A stretch of DNA of 64,000 bases from Inhella proteolytica (GCF_016093275.1 NZ_JAEDAK010000008.1:62001-126000); one strand, 5' to 3'; shown: positions 34,670 through 45,815, numbered from the stretch's first letter. Translations and numbers: made by a program. Notes: generated by a model from the sequence alone, not told the origin.

Positions 34670-35463
34670 GCACGAACCCGCGCGCGCTGATTGCCGAAGA
34701 CGAAACCCTGCTGGGCGAGCACCTGCGCGCCGAGCTCCAGGCCCTGTGGCCCGAGCTGCAGGTGCTGGGCATCGCCCCTCACGGCGCGGCGGCGGTGGAA
34801 CAGACCCTGCGCCTGCAGCCGGACATCGTGTTCCTGGACATCCGCATGCCCGGCATGAGCGGCCTGGAGGCGGCCGAAGCCTTGGCCGAGGATTGGAGCT
34901 TCGACACCCCGCCGCCGCTGATCGTCTTCGTCACCGCCTACGACGAGTACGCACTGCGCGCCTTCGAGGCCGCCGCGCTCGACTACGTGCTCAAGCCCGT
35001 GCAGAGCACGCGCCTGGCCCAGACGGTGGTGCGCCTGCAGGCCGCGCTGCAAGGCCGCCAGCCCAGCGGCGACCCGCTGGACGGCCTGCGCCAGCTGCTG
35101 CTGCAGGGCGGGCTGGGAGCACCCGCTGCAGCCGCGCCGCGCCTGCGCCATCTGCAGGCGGCCGTGGGGCAGAGCATCGAGCTGGTGCCGGTGGAGCGTC
35201 TGATCTACCTGGAGGCCGCCGACAAATACGTGCGCGCCGTCACCGCCGCGCAGGAGTACTGGGTGCGCGTCTCGCTGCGCGAGCTGCTGCCGCAGCTCGA
35301 CCCCGAGCGCTTCTGGCAGATCCACCGCAGCACGGTCGTCAACATCGACGCCGTGGCGCGTGTGTTCAAGCAAGAGAACGGACAGGCCCAGCTGGAGCTG
35401 CACGAGCGCCCGGAAAAGCTGACCGTGAGCCGCGTGCACGCGCAGCGCTTCAAGGCGCTCTAG
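34666..35463 (+). CDS. LytTR-type response regulator
   Basis: A 265-residue regulator. The receiver domain has LIAEDETLLGEHLRAEL, the phosphoacceptor Asp in IVFLDIRMPGMSGLEAAEAL, VTAYDEYALRAFEAAALDYVLKP. The C-terminal LytTR DNA-binding domain spans about residues 165-265 (IYLEAADKYVRAVTAAQEYWVRVSL, FWQIHRSTVVNIDAV, LHERPEKLTVSRV). Regulators of this type bind direct repeats upstream of target promoters. It is translationally coupled to the upstream kinase (ATGA overlap). The targets are unknown. Confidence 0.92.
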   Translation: MSTNPRALIAEDETLLGEHLRAELQALWPELQVLGIAPHGAAAVEQTLRLQPDIVFLDIRMPGMSGLEAAEALAEDWSFDTPPPLIVFVTAYDEYALRAFEAAALDYVLKPVQSTRLAQTVVRLQAALQGRQPSGDPLDGLRQLLLQGGLGAPAAAAPRLRHLQAAVGQSIELVPVERLIYLEAADKYVRAVTAAQEYWVRVSLRELLPQLDPERFWQIHRSTVVNIDAVARVFKQENGQAQLELHERPEKLTVSRVHAQRFKAL

Positions 35464-35542
35464 GAGCCCGTCGGGGCTCTCCTTAGAATCGGCGCCCCCT
35501 ATGCGAACCGGGCCGCTGCTGCGGCCCTCGTTGTTTTCCGCC

Positions 35543-37333
<1,791 letters not shown>

Positions 37334-37370
37334 GGCCACGGGCGCCGGCAAAAGCTGGCATCGTTGCGGG

Positions 37371-39821
37371 GTGATTGCCAGCCCCATTCCCCAGGACACC
37401 GAGCAGCAGGCCGCCGGCCTGCGCTTGGTCGCGCAGTTGCCGCTGCCGGCACTGCTGCTGGGCATGGACGGCCGGCTGCTGGCCTGGAACGCCCCGCTGG
37501 CCGCGCTGAGCGGCCTGCCCACCGCCGCCGTGCTGGCCCAGCCACCCGGCAGGCTGCCGGAACTGGCCGAGCCTGCGGAACAGCGTCGCCGCGAACTGCT
37601 GGCCGGTGCCGCCACGCCGACCAACCCGATCACCCAGTTGCGCCGCTGGTTCGACTTGCCGCAACGGCAGCTCGAGTGCTGCCTGCTGATCGACCTGAGC
37701 GAGCTGCGCGACACCCGAGGCCAGCCCTGGGCCCTGCTGCAGACCCTGGTCGACATCACCGCCCACGAACAGGCGAACCAGCGCTTCCTGCGCATCTTCG
37801 AGTCCTCGCCCGATCCGGTCTGGATCATCGAGAACAACACCTTCGTCAACTGCAACGACGCCGCGGTGGCCATGCTGGGCTACGCCAGCCGCGCCGAGCT
37901 GCTGCACACCCACCCCTCCGAGCTCTCGCCCAGCCACCAGCCCTGCGGCCTGGACAGCTTCACCAAGGCCGAGCAGATGATGGGCCTGGCCACCGCAAAG
38001 GGCCTGCACCGCTTCGAGTGGGTGCACAAGCGTGCCGACGGCTCGGTGTTCGACGCCGAGGTCACGCTCTCGCGCATGGAAATCGGCGGCCGCCACGCCA
38101 TCTACTGCACCTGGCGCGACATCTCCGAGCGCAAGCGCGCCGAGGCCACGGTGCGCCTCTACGCCACCGTGTTCCAGCACAGCGGCGAGGCCATCGTCAT
38201 CACCGATGAACACAATCGCATCGTCGCCATCAACGAGGCCATGTCGCGCATCACCGGCTACACGCTGGAAGAGCTGCGCGGCCAGAACCCACGGGTGCTT
38301 TCGGCCGGCCAGACACCACCCGAGACCTACCAGGAACTCTGGCGCGCGCTGAGCCAGTGCGGCTACTGGCAGGGCGAGCTGTGGGACCGGCGCAAGGACG
38401 GCACCGTCTACGCCAAGTGGGCGGCCATCAGCGCCTGCTGCGACCGCGAGGGCCGGGTGCAGAACTACGTCGCCAGCTACACCGACATCAGCGAGCGCAA
38501 GGAAGCCGAGGCCCGCATCCAGTACCTGGCCTGTCATGACGCCCTGACCGGCCTGCTGAACCGCCACAGCCTGGAGCTGCGCCTGGAACAGGCACTGGCC
38601 AGCGCACACCGCCAGGGCCAGGAGCTGGCAGTGGTGTTCCTGGACCTGGACCGCTTCAAGACCGTGAATGACAGCCTGGGGCACCACGCCGGCGACCAGA
38701 TCCTCGTCGAGGTGGCACGCCGCCTGCGCGGCCTGCTGCGCGAAGTGGACATCGTCGCGCGCCTGGGCGGCGACGAGTTTGTGGCCGTGCTGGCCGGGCT
38801 GGAGCAGCCGGGTGCCGCCGCGCGGGTGTGCGAAAAGTTGCGCGAGGCCCTGAGCCTGCCCTACGAGGCCGGCGGCCGCCGCCTGAGCCTGACGCCCAGC
38901 CTGGGCGTGAGCCTGTACCCGCAGGACGCTCAGGATGCCGAAGGCCTGATGCGCCAGGCCGACGCGGCCATGTATCACGCCAAAGCCAGCGGCCGCAACA
39001 ACACGCAGTTCTACCGCCCGGAGTTCACCGCCCTGAGCACCGAACGCCTGGAGCTTGAGCGCGACCTGCGCCTGGCCCTGGCGGCGCAGCAGTTCACGCT
39101 GCATTACCAGCCGGTGGTGGCCGCAGCCGACGGCACGCTGGAGGGCATGGAGGCCCTGCTGCGCTGGCAGCACCCACAGCGCGGCCTGGTGTCGCCGTTG
39201 GATTTCATCCCGCTGGCCGAGGAACTGGGTTGCATTGAAGCCATCGGTGCCTGGGTGCTGGACGAGGCCTGCCGCCAGCTCGCCGCCTGGCGCCGAGCCG
39301 GTGTCGGGCCCCGGCGCATTGGCGTGAATGTCTCGGTGCACCAGCTGCGCTCGGCCGCCCTGCACGGGCATGTGCAGCAATGCCTGCAGCGCCACGGCCT
39401 GCCGGCCGATGGCTTGGTGCTGGAGATCACGGAGTCGGCCGCCATGGCGCAGCCCGAGCAATCGATCCGCTGCCTGCAGGCCCTGCGTGCCCTGGGCGTC
39501 AACCTGTCGATCGACGACTTCGGCACCGGCTACTCCTCGCTGGCCTACCTGAAGCTGCTGCCCATCCAGAGCCTCAAGCTGGACCGCAGCTTCGTGCGCG
39601 ACCTGGAGCGCGACGACAACGATGCCGCCATCTGCGCCGCCACGCTGGCCCTGGCCCGCACCCTGGGCCTGCGCTCGGTGGCCGAGGGCGTCGAGACCGA
39701 AGGGCAGCGCCGCTTCCTGGAGGCGCAGGGCTGCACGCTGCTGCAGGGCTATCTGTTCGGCCGCCCCGAGCCGGCTGCGCACTGGACCGCGCAGTGGGGC
39801 GCAGCGCCAAACCCCACCTGA
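37371..39821 (+). CDS. PAS-GGDEF-EAL cyclic-di-GMP signalling protein
   Basis: An 816-residue, apparently soluble protein starting at GTG 37371, 37 bp after glnS. It has three PAS-like segments: about residues 15-70, 130-250 (FLRIFESSPDPVWIIENNTFVNCN) and 260-385 (YATVFQHSGEAIVITDEHNRIVAINEA), with PAC-type ISERK ends. The GGDEF domain carries an intact RLGGDEFVAVL. The EAL domain carries EALLRWQHP, ESAAMAQPEQSIR and IDDFGTGYSSLAYLKLLPIQSLKLD. Both catalytic motifs appear intact, so the protein could both make and degrade cyclic-di-GMP. The sensed ligand is unknown. Confidence 0.93.
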   Translation: MIASPIPQDTEQQAAGLRLVAQLPLPALLLGMDGRLLAWNAPLAALSGLPTAAVLAQPPGRLPELAEPAEQRRRELLAGAATPTNPITQLRRWFDLPQRQLECCLLIDLSELRDTRGQPWALLQTLVDITAHEQANQRFLRIFESSPDPVWIIENNTFVNCNDAAVAMLGYASRAELLHTHPSELSPSHQPCGLDSFTKAEQMMGLATAKGLHRFEWVHKRADGSVFDAEVTLSRMEIGGRHAIYCTWRDISERKRAEATVRLYATVFQHSGEAIVITDEHNRIVAINEAMSRITGYTLEELRGQNPRVLSAGQTPPETYQELWRALSQCGYWQGELWDRRKDGTVYAKWAAISACCDREGRVQNYVASYTDISERKEAEARIQYLACHDALTGLLNRHSLELRLEQALASAHRQGQELAVVFLDLDRFKTVNDSLGHHAGDQILVEVARRLRGLLREVDIVARLGGDEFVAVLAGLEQPGAAARVCEKLREALSLPYEAGGRRLSLTPSLGVSLYPQDAQDAEGLMRQADAAMYHAKASGRNNTQFYRPEFTALSTERLELERDLRLALAAQQFTLHYQPVVAAADGTLEGMEALLRWQHPQRGLVSPLDFIPLAEELGCIEAIGAWVLDEACRQLAAWRRAGVGPRRIGVNVSVHQLRSAALHGHVQQCLQRHGLPADGLVLEITESAAMAQPEQSIRCLQALRALGVNLSIDDFGTGYSSLAYLKLLPIQSLKLDRSFVRDLERDDNDAAICAATLALARTLGLRSVAEGVETEGQRRFLEAQGCTLLQGYLFGRPEPAAHWTAQWGAAPNPT

Positions 39822-39824
39822 GGC

Positions 39825-40268
39825 TCAGCAGGCGCAGGCGATGCCGATGGCCTGACCCTGCATCGAACCGGGCTCCAGCCCGCGGGCCAGCGGGTGGCCG
39901 TCGCGCTTCCAGAAGTCCAGCCCACCCAGCATCTCCTTGACGTGGAAGCCCAGGCTGGCCAGCTTGTACGCGCCCTTGGTGGAGCCGTTGCAACCGATGC
40001 CATCGCAGTAGGTGATGTAGACCTTGCGCCGGTCCAGGCCCGCGGTCCTGGCCGCGTCCATGTCGCGGTGGCGCAGGTTCAGGGCGCCGGGTACATGGCC
40101 GGCGGCGTACTGCTCGGGGCTGCGGGTGTCGATGACGACGATCTGTCCGAGCCCGGCGCTCAGGTCCTCGGCCACGTCCCAGGCGTCGGCATGGAAGCGC
40201 AGCTTGGCCTGCATGTAGGCGGCGGTCTCGGCGGGGTCGGCGGGGGGAAAGCTCAGCACGCTGCTCAT
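39825..40268 (-). CDS. Rhodanese-like domain protein
   Basis: A 147-residue single-domain rhodanese. IVVIDTRSPEQYAAGHVPGALNLRHRDMD is the standard N-terminal half. The active loop reads YITYCDGIGCNGSTKGAYKL, with the cysteine in CDGIGCNGST; the loop differs from the usual CRSGxR form. A second cysteine pair ends the protein (GIACAC). It could carry sulfane sulfur or be non-catalytic. It is divergent from the MocR-type regulator gene with a shared operator-like region, suggesting regulation by that protein. Confidence 0.85.
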   Translation of the reverse strand: MSSVLSFPPADPAETAAYMQAKLRFHADAWDVAEDLSAGLGQIVVIDTRSPEQYAAGHVPGALNLRHRDMDAARTAGLDRRKVYITYCDGIGCNGSTKGAYKLASLGFHVKEMLGGLDFWKRDGHPLARGLEPGSMQGQAIGIACAC

Positions 40269-40320
40269 GGGGCGCTCCGGGTTGCGATGCGTTCACTGTA
40301 GGCAGCGCGGAAGCGATCGG

Positions 40321-40355
40321 GCAGACCACTTGGAGGACCGCGCGGCAGACCACTT
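40321..40355. promoter_or_regulatory. Direct repeat of GCAGACCACTT in the MocR/rhodanese intergenic region
   Basis: GCAGACCACTT occurs at 40321-40331 and 40345-40355, 24 bp apart (just over two helical turns), 17 bp upstream of the MocR-type start and 53 bp from the rhodanese start. MocR-family regulators typically bind paired direct repeats next to their own gene, so this is a good operator candidate. Confidence 0.6.
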
Positions 40356-40371
40356 TGCGACACTCGCGCGC

Positions 40372-41781
40372 ATGCCCGCCTCGCGCCTCTGGATCCAACG
40401 CTTCGACCGCGCCGCACGCCCCGACCTGAACCTGCGCGAGCAGCTGTGCCAGATGCTGCGGCGCGCCGCCCGCAGCGCCCGCGCCCCCGAGCGCCTGCCC
40501 TCCACGCGGGCGCTGGCGGCCGACCTCGGGCTGGCGCGCGACACCGTGGAGCAGGCCTACCAGCAGCTCGCCGCCGAAGGCCTGCTGCAGCGCCGCCAGG
40601 GCAGCGGCAGTCAGCTGCTGCCGGCGGCTCGGCCGGCGCCGGCCCGCGCCGGGCTCAGCCGCCCCGCCCAGCTGTCGGCGCGCGGGCAGCAGCTGCTGCA
40701 AGTCGGAACCTGCCAGGACCCGCTCGCCCCCCTGCCCTTCGCCGCCGGCAGCCCGGACCTGCGCGACTTCCCCTGGCCTCTCTGGCAGCGCCTGGCGCGG
40801 CGGCGCGAGCGTGACGCCATCAGCCTGGGCCGCTACCAGCCCCCCCAGGGCCGGCCCGAGCTGCGCCAGTTGCTGGCCGCCCACCTGGCCGTGGCGCGCG
40901 GCCTGCGCGCCACGGCCGAGCAGCTGCTGCTGCTCACCAGCTCCCAGCAGGCCCTGATGCTGCTGGCCCAGCTGCTGCTGGACCCAGGCGACCCCGTGTG
41001 GGTGGAAGACCCCGGCTACCCCGGCGCCCGCGCCGCGCTGGCCGCCGCGGGCGCGCGCCTGGTGCCGGTGCCGGTGGATGTCGAGGGGCTGGCGCCCACG
41101 CCCAGCCTGCCCGCGCCCCGGCTCATCGTGCTGACGCCCGCCCACCAGTACCCGCTGGGCGTGCGCCTGAGCCCGGCACGGCGCGAGCAGATCCTGGCGC
41201 TGGCGCGCCGTCACGGCAGCTGGGTCATCGAGGACGACTACGACAGCGAGTTCTTCGATGCCCCGGAGGCACTGCCGGCGCTGCAGTCACACGACGCGGA
41301 CGGTCGTGTCATCTACCTGGGCACCTTCAGCAAGACCCTGATGCCCGGCCTGCGCCTGGCCTATGCGGCCTTGCCGCCCGGCCTGGTGGAGCCCGCCACG
41401 GCCTTGCGCACCCTGCAGGACGGGCATGGCAACGGCCTGATGCAGGCGCTGGTGGCGGACTTCATCGAGGGTGGGCATTACGCCCAGCATCTGCGCGCCA
41501 TGCGCACGCGGGTGGCGGAGCGCCGCCAGGCCCTGCTGGCCGGCCTGACCCGCTACCTGCCACAGGCCCGGGCTGTGGCGCCGCAGGCCTGCGGGCTGCA
41601 GCTGTGCGTGGCGCTGCCGCTGGGCCAGGAGGCGGCCTGGAGCCGGCATGCCGCCGCACGGGGAGTGCAGACGCCGCGGCTCTCGGCCCTGTGCAGCGGC
41701 ACGCCGCTGGAGGGTTGGCTCTTGGGCTTCGGCGCCTTGCGGCCCGAGGAGATCGAGGCCGCGCTACAAAGGCTTGCTTAG
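40372..41781 (+). CDS. MocR/PdxR-family regulator (GntR-type HTH fused to aminotransferase domain)
   Basis: A 469-residue fusion. A GntR winged helix is at residues of about 15-85 (RLPSTRALAADLGLARDTVEQAYQQLAAEGLL, RRQGSGSQ). A type I aminotransferase fold follows, with VWVEDPGYPGARAAL, LTPAHQYPLGVRL, VIEDDYDSEFF and the PLP-lysine in IYLGTFSKTLMPGLRLAYA. Such proteins sense PLP or amino acids rather than act as enzymes. The ATG at 40372 gives the normal N terminus. Targets could be the divergent rhodanese or a locus elsewhere; pyridoxine genes are not adjacent, so PdxR function is not assumed. Confidence 0.9.
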   Translation: MPASRLWIQRFDRAARPDLNLREQLCQMLRRAARSARAPERLPSTRALAADLGLARDTVEQAYQQLAAEGLLQRRQGSGSQLLPAARPAPARAGLSRPAQLSARGQQLLQVGTCQDPLAPLPFAAGSPDLRDFPWPLWQRLARRRERDAISLGRYQPPQGRPELRQLLAAHLAVARGLRATAEQLLLLTSSQQALMLLAQLLLDPGDPVWVEDPGYPGARAALAAAGARLVPVPVDVEGLAPTPSLPAPRLIVLTPAHQYPLGVRLSPARREQILALARRHGSWVIEDDYDSEFFDAPEALPALQSHDADGRVIYLGTFSKTLMPGLRLAYAALPPGLVEPATALRTLQDGHGNGLMQALVADFIEGGHYAQHLRAMRTRVAERRQALLAGLTRYLPQARAVAPQACGLQLCVALPLGQEAAWSRHAAARGVQTPRLSALCSGTPLEGWLLGFGALRPEEIEAALQRLA

Positions 41782-41993
41782 CGCCGGCAGACCTGGGGCG
41801 TGGCGTAGTCCCGGCCCACCACGGCCCGCGCAAACAGGTAGTTCTCGCGCGCGCTGTCGCTCAGGCCGTCGAGGTCCACGTGGCCCTCGGCATCGCAGGG
41901 GAAGGCGAGACCGCGGCCGGCGTTGAAGAGTGACTGGAAACGCAGCTCAAACCCCGGCTGCATACGGGCTTGGGAGAGGGATGCGGGTGCCAT
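41778..41993 (-). CDS. Conserved small protein of unknown function
   Basis: A 71-residue protein (MAPASLSQARMQPGFELRF, then GRGLAFPCDAEGHVDLD, ARENYLFARAVVGRDYATP). I recognise the pattern as a short protein found across Burkholderiales but know no function for it. It has one cysteine and no signal peptide. The ATG lies 12 bases after a GGAG-like site (rc of ACTCCTTCGG), and the stop overlaps the convergent MocR-type gene by four bases. About 200 bp separate it from dusC. Confidence 0.7.
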   Translation of the reverse strand: MAPASLSQARMQPGFELRFQSLFNAGRGLAFPCDAEGHVDLDGLSDSARENYLFARAVVGRDYATPQVCRR

Positions 41994-42160
41994 GTCGTAC
42001 TCCTTCGGGCTCCATGACTGCTTATCGGCGCCCTTGAGTCCAGCTTAGAGGGCCGAACCGCGGGCTTCGAGGCATTAAGTCGCATCCCGCTGTCGGCGTT
42101 GACGCCAACCCGCCGTCAGGCGCTGCCTGACGGGAAGTTCCTCACACTGTCCCCGTCCGC

Positions 42161-42208
42161 TGTGGACAAGTTCGTGCATGAGTTCTGGGGGAGCGCGCTA
42201 AGTGCTTG
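42161..42208 (+). repeat. 48-bp dispersed repeat, copy R1 (dusC 3' end)
   Basis: Begins TGTGGACAAG (reverse complement of TTGTCCACA, a DnaA-box-like nonamer) and ends CTAAGTGCTTG starting 37 bp later. It overlaps the last dusC codons and stop. It aligns without gaps to R2, sharing most positions of the spacer start (CGTG, then CTGGGG). Confidence 0.7.
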
Positions 42209-43295
42209 TCTGGACAAGCAGGGACTCGGTCTGCTGCAAATTGCGGCAGGGGGCCTGCGGAAGCGCGGCCCGCAGCGCGGCCTCGAACTCGGCCGGCTGC
42301 TGCAGGGTGCGGATGGCGGTGTAGAGCGCCTCGGCCTCGGGGTGGGTGCGACGCAGGTAATGCAGCCATTGCTTGAGGCGGCCGGCCTGGTGCTTGGCGC
42401 CCACGCGCGCCTTCACGCGTGCCCAGTAGCTGAGCAGCGAGGGCGCCAGCAAGGCCCAGGCGCGGGTGGGGGCGGCCAGGCCCAGATCGTGCGCGCGCAG
42501 GGCCAGCGGCAGCACCGGGTCGGCCACGGCGCCGCGGCCCAGCATCAGGTCGGAGCAGCCGCTCTCGGCGCGCGCGCGCAGGGCGTCCTGCACGGTCCAG
42601 ATCTCGCCATTGGCCACGATGGGCAAGGCCACGGCGGCACGGATGGCGCCGATCTCGGCCCAGTAGGCCGGTGGCTTGTAGCCCTGGCGCTTGGTGCGCG
42701 CATGCACCACCAATTCGGCCGCACCGCCGGCTTCGAGCGCACGGGCGCAATCGAGCATGCGCGCGGCGTCCTCGTTGCCCAGGCGCATCTTGGCGCTGAC
42801 GGGAATCTGAGCCGGCACCGCCGCGCGCACGGCGCGCACGATCTGGTGCAGCAGCTCGGGTTCGTCCAGCAGCACCGCGCCGCCGCGGTGGCGGTTCACG
42901 CACTTGGCCGGGCAGCCGAAGTTCAGGTCGATGCCCGGTGGGTTCAGCTCGGCCAGGCGGGCGGCGTTGTCGGCCAGGCAGGCCGGGTCAGAGCCCAGGA
43001 GCTGCGGACGCACGGGCGTGCCGGCCTGGGTGCGGCCGCCGTTCAGGAGCTCCGGCACGATGCGCGTGAACACGCGGCGCGGCAGCAGCTGGTCGGTGAT
43101 GCGGATGAACTCGCTGACGGCGCGGTCCACGCCACCCACCGCCGACAGCTCTTCGCGCAGCAGATGATCGAGCAGACCCTCCATCGGAGCCAGCAGGATC
43201 TGCGGTGTCGAGACGCTGTCCACGACAACTGTGGACAAGTCCGTGAATTGCGCCTGGGGCATGGTGCTAAGTGCCTGTCGGCGCGGTGAATTCAT
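42198..43295 (-). CDS. dusC: tRNA-dihydrouridine synthase (DusC type, U16)
   Basis: A flavin enzyme reducing uridine in the tRNA D loop. Family motifs are ILLAPMEGLLDHLLRE, IDLNFGCPAKCVNRHRGGAVLL (catalytic Cys), VSAKMRLG, VVHARTKRQGYKPPAYW and IVANGEIWTVQDAL. The start is uncertain: ATG 43295 gives 365 residues, but ATG 43262 or GTG 43223 would bring the conserved core close to the N terminus. The upstream extension coincides with a dispersed repeat, which favours a later start. It lies 36-110 bp downstream of minE on the same strand, depending on the start used. Confidence 0.93.
   Translation of the reverse strand: MNSPRRQALSTMPQAQFTDLSTVVVDSVSTPQILLAPMEGLLDHLLREELSAVGGVDRAVSEFIRITDQLLPRRVFTRIVPELLNGGRTQAGTPVRPQLLGSDPACLADNAARLAELNPPGIDLNFGCPAKCVNRHRGGAVLLDEPELLHQIVRAVRAAVPAQIPVSAKMRLGNEDAARMLDCARALEAGGAAELVVHARTKRQGYKPPAYWAEIGAIRAAVALPIVANGEIWTVQDALRARAESGCSDLMLGRGAVADPVLPLALRAHDLGLAAPTRAWALLAPSLLSYWARVKARVGAKHQAGRLKQWLHYLRRTHPEAEALYTAIRTLQQPAEFEAALRAALPQAPCRNLQQTESLLVQTST
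43230..43277 (+). repeat. 48-bp dispersed repeat, copy R2 (dusC 5' end)
   Basis: TGTGGACAAG at 43230 and CTAAGTGCCTG at 43267, with the same 37-bp register as R1. It lies within or just upstream of the dusC start, depending on the initiation codon. A nearby TGTCCAC / GTGGACA inverted pair (43217-43237) overlaps its first bases. Confidence 0.7.
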
Positions 43296-43334
43296 CAAAC
43301 TGCCACAAATTCGGGCAGGCGCCTGACTTGGCCT

Positions 43335-43595
43335 TTACTTGGCGTCCGGCAGCTCGATCTTGACCGACAGCACCTCGATGTTGTCCTGGTGCTCGCGCTC
43401 CACCAGCACATCGTTCGGGTCGATCTTCATGTACTTGGAGATCACCGCCACCAGCTCGGCCTTGAGCTGGGGCAGGTAGTCGGGCGTGGCCGCGTTGCGG
43501 CCGCTGCGCTCGTGCGCCAGGATCAGTTGCAGGCGCTCTTTGGCGACGGAAGCGGTCTGCTTCTTCTCGCCGAGGAAAAAGGACATGAAGCCCAT
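43335..43595 (-). CDS. minE: Cell division topological specificity factor MinE
   Basis: An 86-residue MinE, normal length. The N-terminal membrane-binding helix is [29 protein letters not shown]; the MinD-contact region and the dimeric beta domain follow ([33 protein letters not shown]). MinE stimulates MinD ATPase and drives pole-to-pole oscillation so that the division ring forms at midcell. It is the last gene of minC-minD-minE, 17 bp from minD. The first or the fourth codon (MSFFLG) may be the true start. Confidence 0.97.
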   Translation of the reverse strand: MGFMSFFLGEKKQTASVAKERLQLILAHERSGRNAATPDYLPQLKAELVAVISKYMKIDPNDVLVEREHQDNIEVLSVKIELPDAK

Positions 43596-43612
43596 GGACT
43601 GCTCCCTGCGCT

Positions 43613-44425
43613 TCAGCGGCTGAACAGGCGCTTGAAGAAGCCCTGCTTCTCGGCCTCGATGAAGCGCATCGGCTTGTCCTCGCCCAGGAAGCGGCCGATC
43701 ACGTCGAGGTAGGCCTCGGCCACGTTCGTGCCCTTCATCAGGATCGCCGGCACGCCCTGGTTGGAGGCCTGCAACACCGCCTCGCTCTCGGGGATCACGC
43801 CGATCAACGGCGTGCGCAGGATCTCGTGGATGTCGTCCAGGCTCAGCATCTGGCCACCCTCGACCCGGCTCGGGTTGTAGCGGGTGATCAGCAGGTGTTC
43901 CTTGATGGGCTCGCGGCCGTCGATGGCGCGCTGGGTCTTGCTGGAGAGCATGCCCAGGATGCGGTCCGAATCGCGCACCGAGCTGACCTCGGGATTGGTC
44001 ACGATCAGCGCCTCATCGGCGTAATGCATGGCCATCATGGCGCCGGTCTCGATGCCGGCCGGCGAGTCGCAGACGATGTAGTCGAAGCCCATCTCGGCCA
44101 GCTCGTCGAGCACCTTCTTGACGCCTTCCTGGGTCAGCGCTTCCTTGTCGCGCGTCTGGCTGGCGGCCAGGATGTAGAGGTTCTCGTGCTGCTTGTCCTT
44201 GATCAGCGCCTGCGAGAGCTTCACGCCGTCCTGGATGACGTTGATGAAGTCATAGACCACGCGGCGCTCGACGCCGAGGATCAGGTCCAGATTGCGCAGG
44301 CCGACGTCGAAGTCGATGACGGCAGTCTTCTTGCCGCGCAGGGCCAGGCCGGTGGCAAAGCTGGCGCTGGTCGTGGTCTTGCCCACGCCGCCCTTGCCAG
44401 AGGTCACGACAACGATCTTGGTCAT
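43613..44425 (-). CDS. minD: Septum site-determining ATPase MinD
   Basis: A 270-residue ParA-type ATPase. The deviant Walker A motif is [33 protein letters not shown] and [25 protein letters not shown] complete the ATP site, and the C-terminal amphipathic membrane-targeting helix is [17 protein letters not shown] 44425 was chosen as it starts directly at the conserved [13 protein letters not shown]; ten further residues upstream are not conserved. It recruits MinC to the poles and is displaced by MinE. Confidence 0.97.
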   Translation of the reverse strand: MTKIVVVTSGKGGVGKTTTSASFATGLALRGKKTAVIDFDVGLRNLDLILGVERRVVYDFINVIQDGVKLSQALIKDKQHENLYILAASQTRDKEALTQEGVKKVLDELAEMGFDYIVCDSPAGIETGAMMAMHYADEALIVTNPEVSSVRDSDRILGMLSSKTQRAIDGREPIKEHLLITRYNPSRVEGGQMLSLDDIHEILRTPLIGVIPESEAVLQASNQGVPAILMKGTNVAEAYLDVIGRFLGEDKPMRFIEAEKQGFFKRLFSR

Positions 44426-44451
44426 GCGATTCGGTCTTTCCGTTGCTTCAA

Positions 44452-45186
44452 TCAAAACTTCAGGGCTTCCATCACCAGCTTGTCGCCTTCCAGGCGCACC
44501 TGGGCGGGCTTGGCCTGCACCTCGGCGGGCAGGCCTTTTTCAGAGGTGCGGAAGGTGCCGGCGATGGACAGCAGCTCGGCTTCCAGGCTGTGCGCAAAGA
44601 TGCGCGCCTCGGCAAAACCGCGCGCGCCGGCAATCGCCTTGCCGCGCAGCGCGCCGTAGACATGGATGTGGCCGTCGGCGATCACCTCGGCGCCATGGCT
44701 GACGAGGCCGAGCACGATCAGGTCGGCGCCGCGTGCGTACACCTGCTGGCCGCTGCGCAGCGGGCGGTCGATGACCAGCGTGGGGGCGGCGGCGGCCGGG
44801 GCCGCAGGCATGGGGGCCGGCTCCGGCGCGGCTGCCACCGGGGCAGGCGCTGCGGCGGCGGGGGCCACCAGCGTGGCCTCGCTCAACGCCAGGCCCAGGG
44901 CCAGCGCCTGGGCGCGGTCTTCCTCGGCCAGCGCGGCGTGGCCGCTGAGCGCCACCGGGCGCAGGTTCCAGCCGCGCAGCAGCTGAAGCAGCGCGGCCCA
45001 GTCCAGGCCCTGGCCAGCGGGCAAATCGCTCAGCTCCAGGCACAGGGCCTCGCCATCGAAGGCGCCGGCCACATCGGCCCACTGGGCACGCAGCTGCGCC
45101 GCCAGCTCATCCACCGAACGGGTGCGCAGGGGCAGTTGCAGGGCGGCCAGCTGGGTGGACTTGAGCTCGATGCGAGGGGCGGACAT
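44452..45186 (-). CDS. minC: Septum site-determining protein MinC
   Basis: A 244-residue MinC. The N-terminal domain (residues 1-105) starts [19 protein letters not shown] and contains [11 protein letters not shown]. An Ala/Pro-rich linker of about 35 residues ([18 protein letters not shown]) joins it to the C-terminal beta-helix domain ([50 protein letters not shown]), which binds MinD and the FtsZ tail. It is 26 bp upstream of minD. It starts the min operon; its promoter should lie in the repeat-rich gap above 45187. Confidence 0.96.
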   Translation of the reverse strand: MSAPRIELKSTQLAALQLPLRTRSVDELAAQLRAQWADVAGAFDGEALCLELSDLPAGQGLDWAALLQLLRGWNLRPVALSGHAALAEEDRAQALALGLALSEATLVAPAAAAPAPVAAAPEPAPMPAAPAAAAPTLVIDRPLRSGQQVYARGADLIVLGLVSHGAEVIADGHIHVYGALRGKAIAGARGFAEARIFAHSLEAELLSIAGTFRTSEKGLPAEVQAKPAQVRLEGDKLVMEALKF

Positions 45187-45490
45187 GCGCGGCGCGGGGT
45201 TCGGAGGCGGCCCGCGGAGGGCCGGGGCGCAAAGCCGCGGATTCTAGGAGGCCGCGCCACCCCGCCCGGCCTGGCAAGCCCGAGGTCCGGCGCCGTCGGC
45301 CACCGGACTTTCCCGCAGCCGCCGCCAAGTTACCCCCAATCGGCACCCTCCGGGTCCTGCGGGATGGACTGCTGCGCCGCAACAGCCATGACGCCGGAAC
45401 AAGTTGCAACATATGCGCCAAGTGCTTGATTCGTATAGAGAGAAGTGGGGTGCGCAAAAATCAGGCAAGGCAAGAGAAAGCGCGTCACTG

Positions 45491-45538
45491 CAAGGCTTTG
45501 GGGGCGGCCGGACGGGGTTGCCCACAAAGTTATCCACA
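45491..45538 (-). repeat. 48-bp dispersed repeat, copy R4 (degenerate)
   Basis: On the minus strand it begins TGTGGATAACTTTGTG and ends CCAAAGCCTTG, exactly 37 bp later. The first half nearly matches R3; the second half is degraded. It includes TTATCCACA on the plus strand. Confidence 0.6.
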
Positions 45539-45815
45539 AGTTCGGTGAATAGCCGAAGCGGCCAAGACGAATCAAGTACTTAGGCGGAATGCGTGAAGCG
45601 ATGGATGAGTTTTTGGCACGATCGCCAGCGCACAAAGGAGCCTGCCCCGCCGCCCTAGAGTTCAAAAGGGATTGACTTGTCCCCAGAAATGCGATTGCGG
45701 CAGGCAGCCGTCCGCGTCGGTGCCATGGAATCGTCATATTCAACTAAGTCATTGATTGGATTGAGTTTGTCATCCAAGCGGCAGCCCTGGGGCGATCTCG
45801 GCAAGTGCCAAGAAT

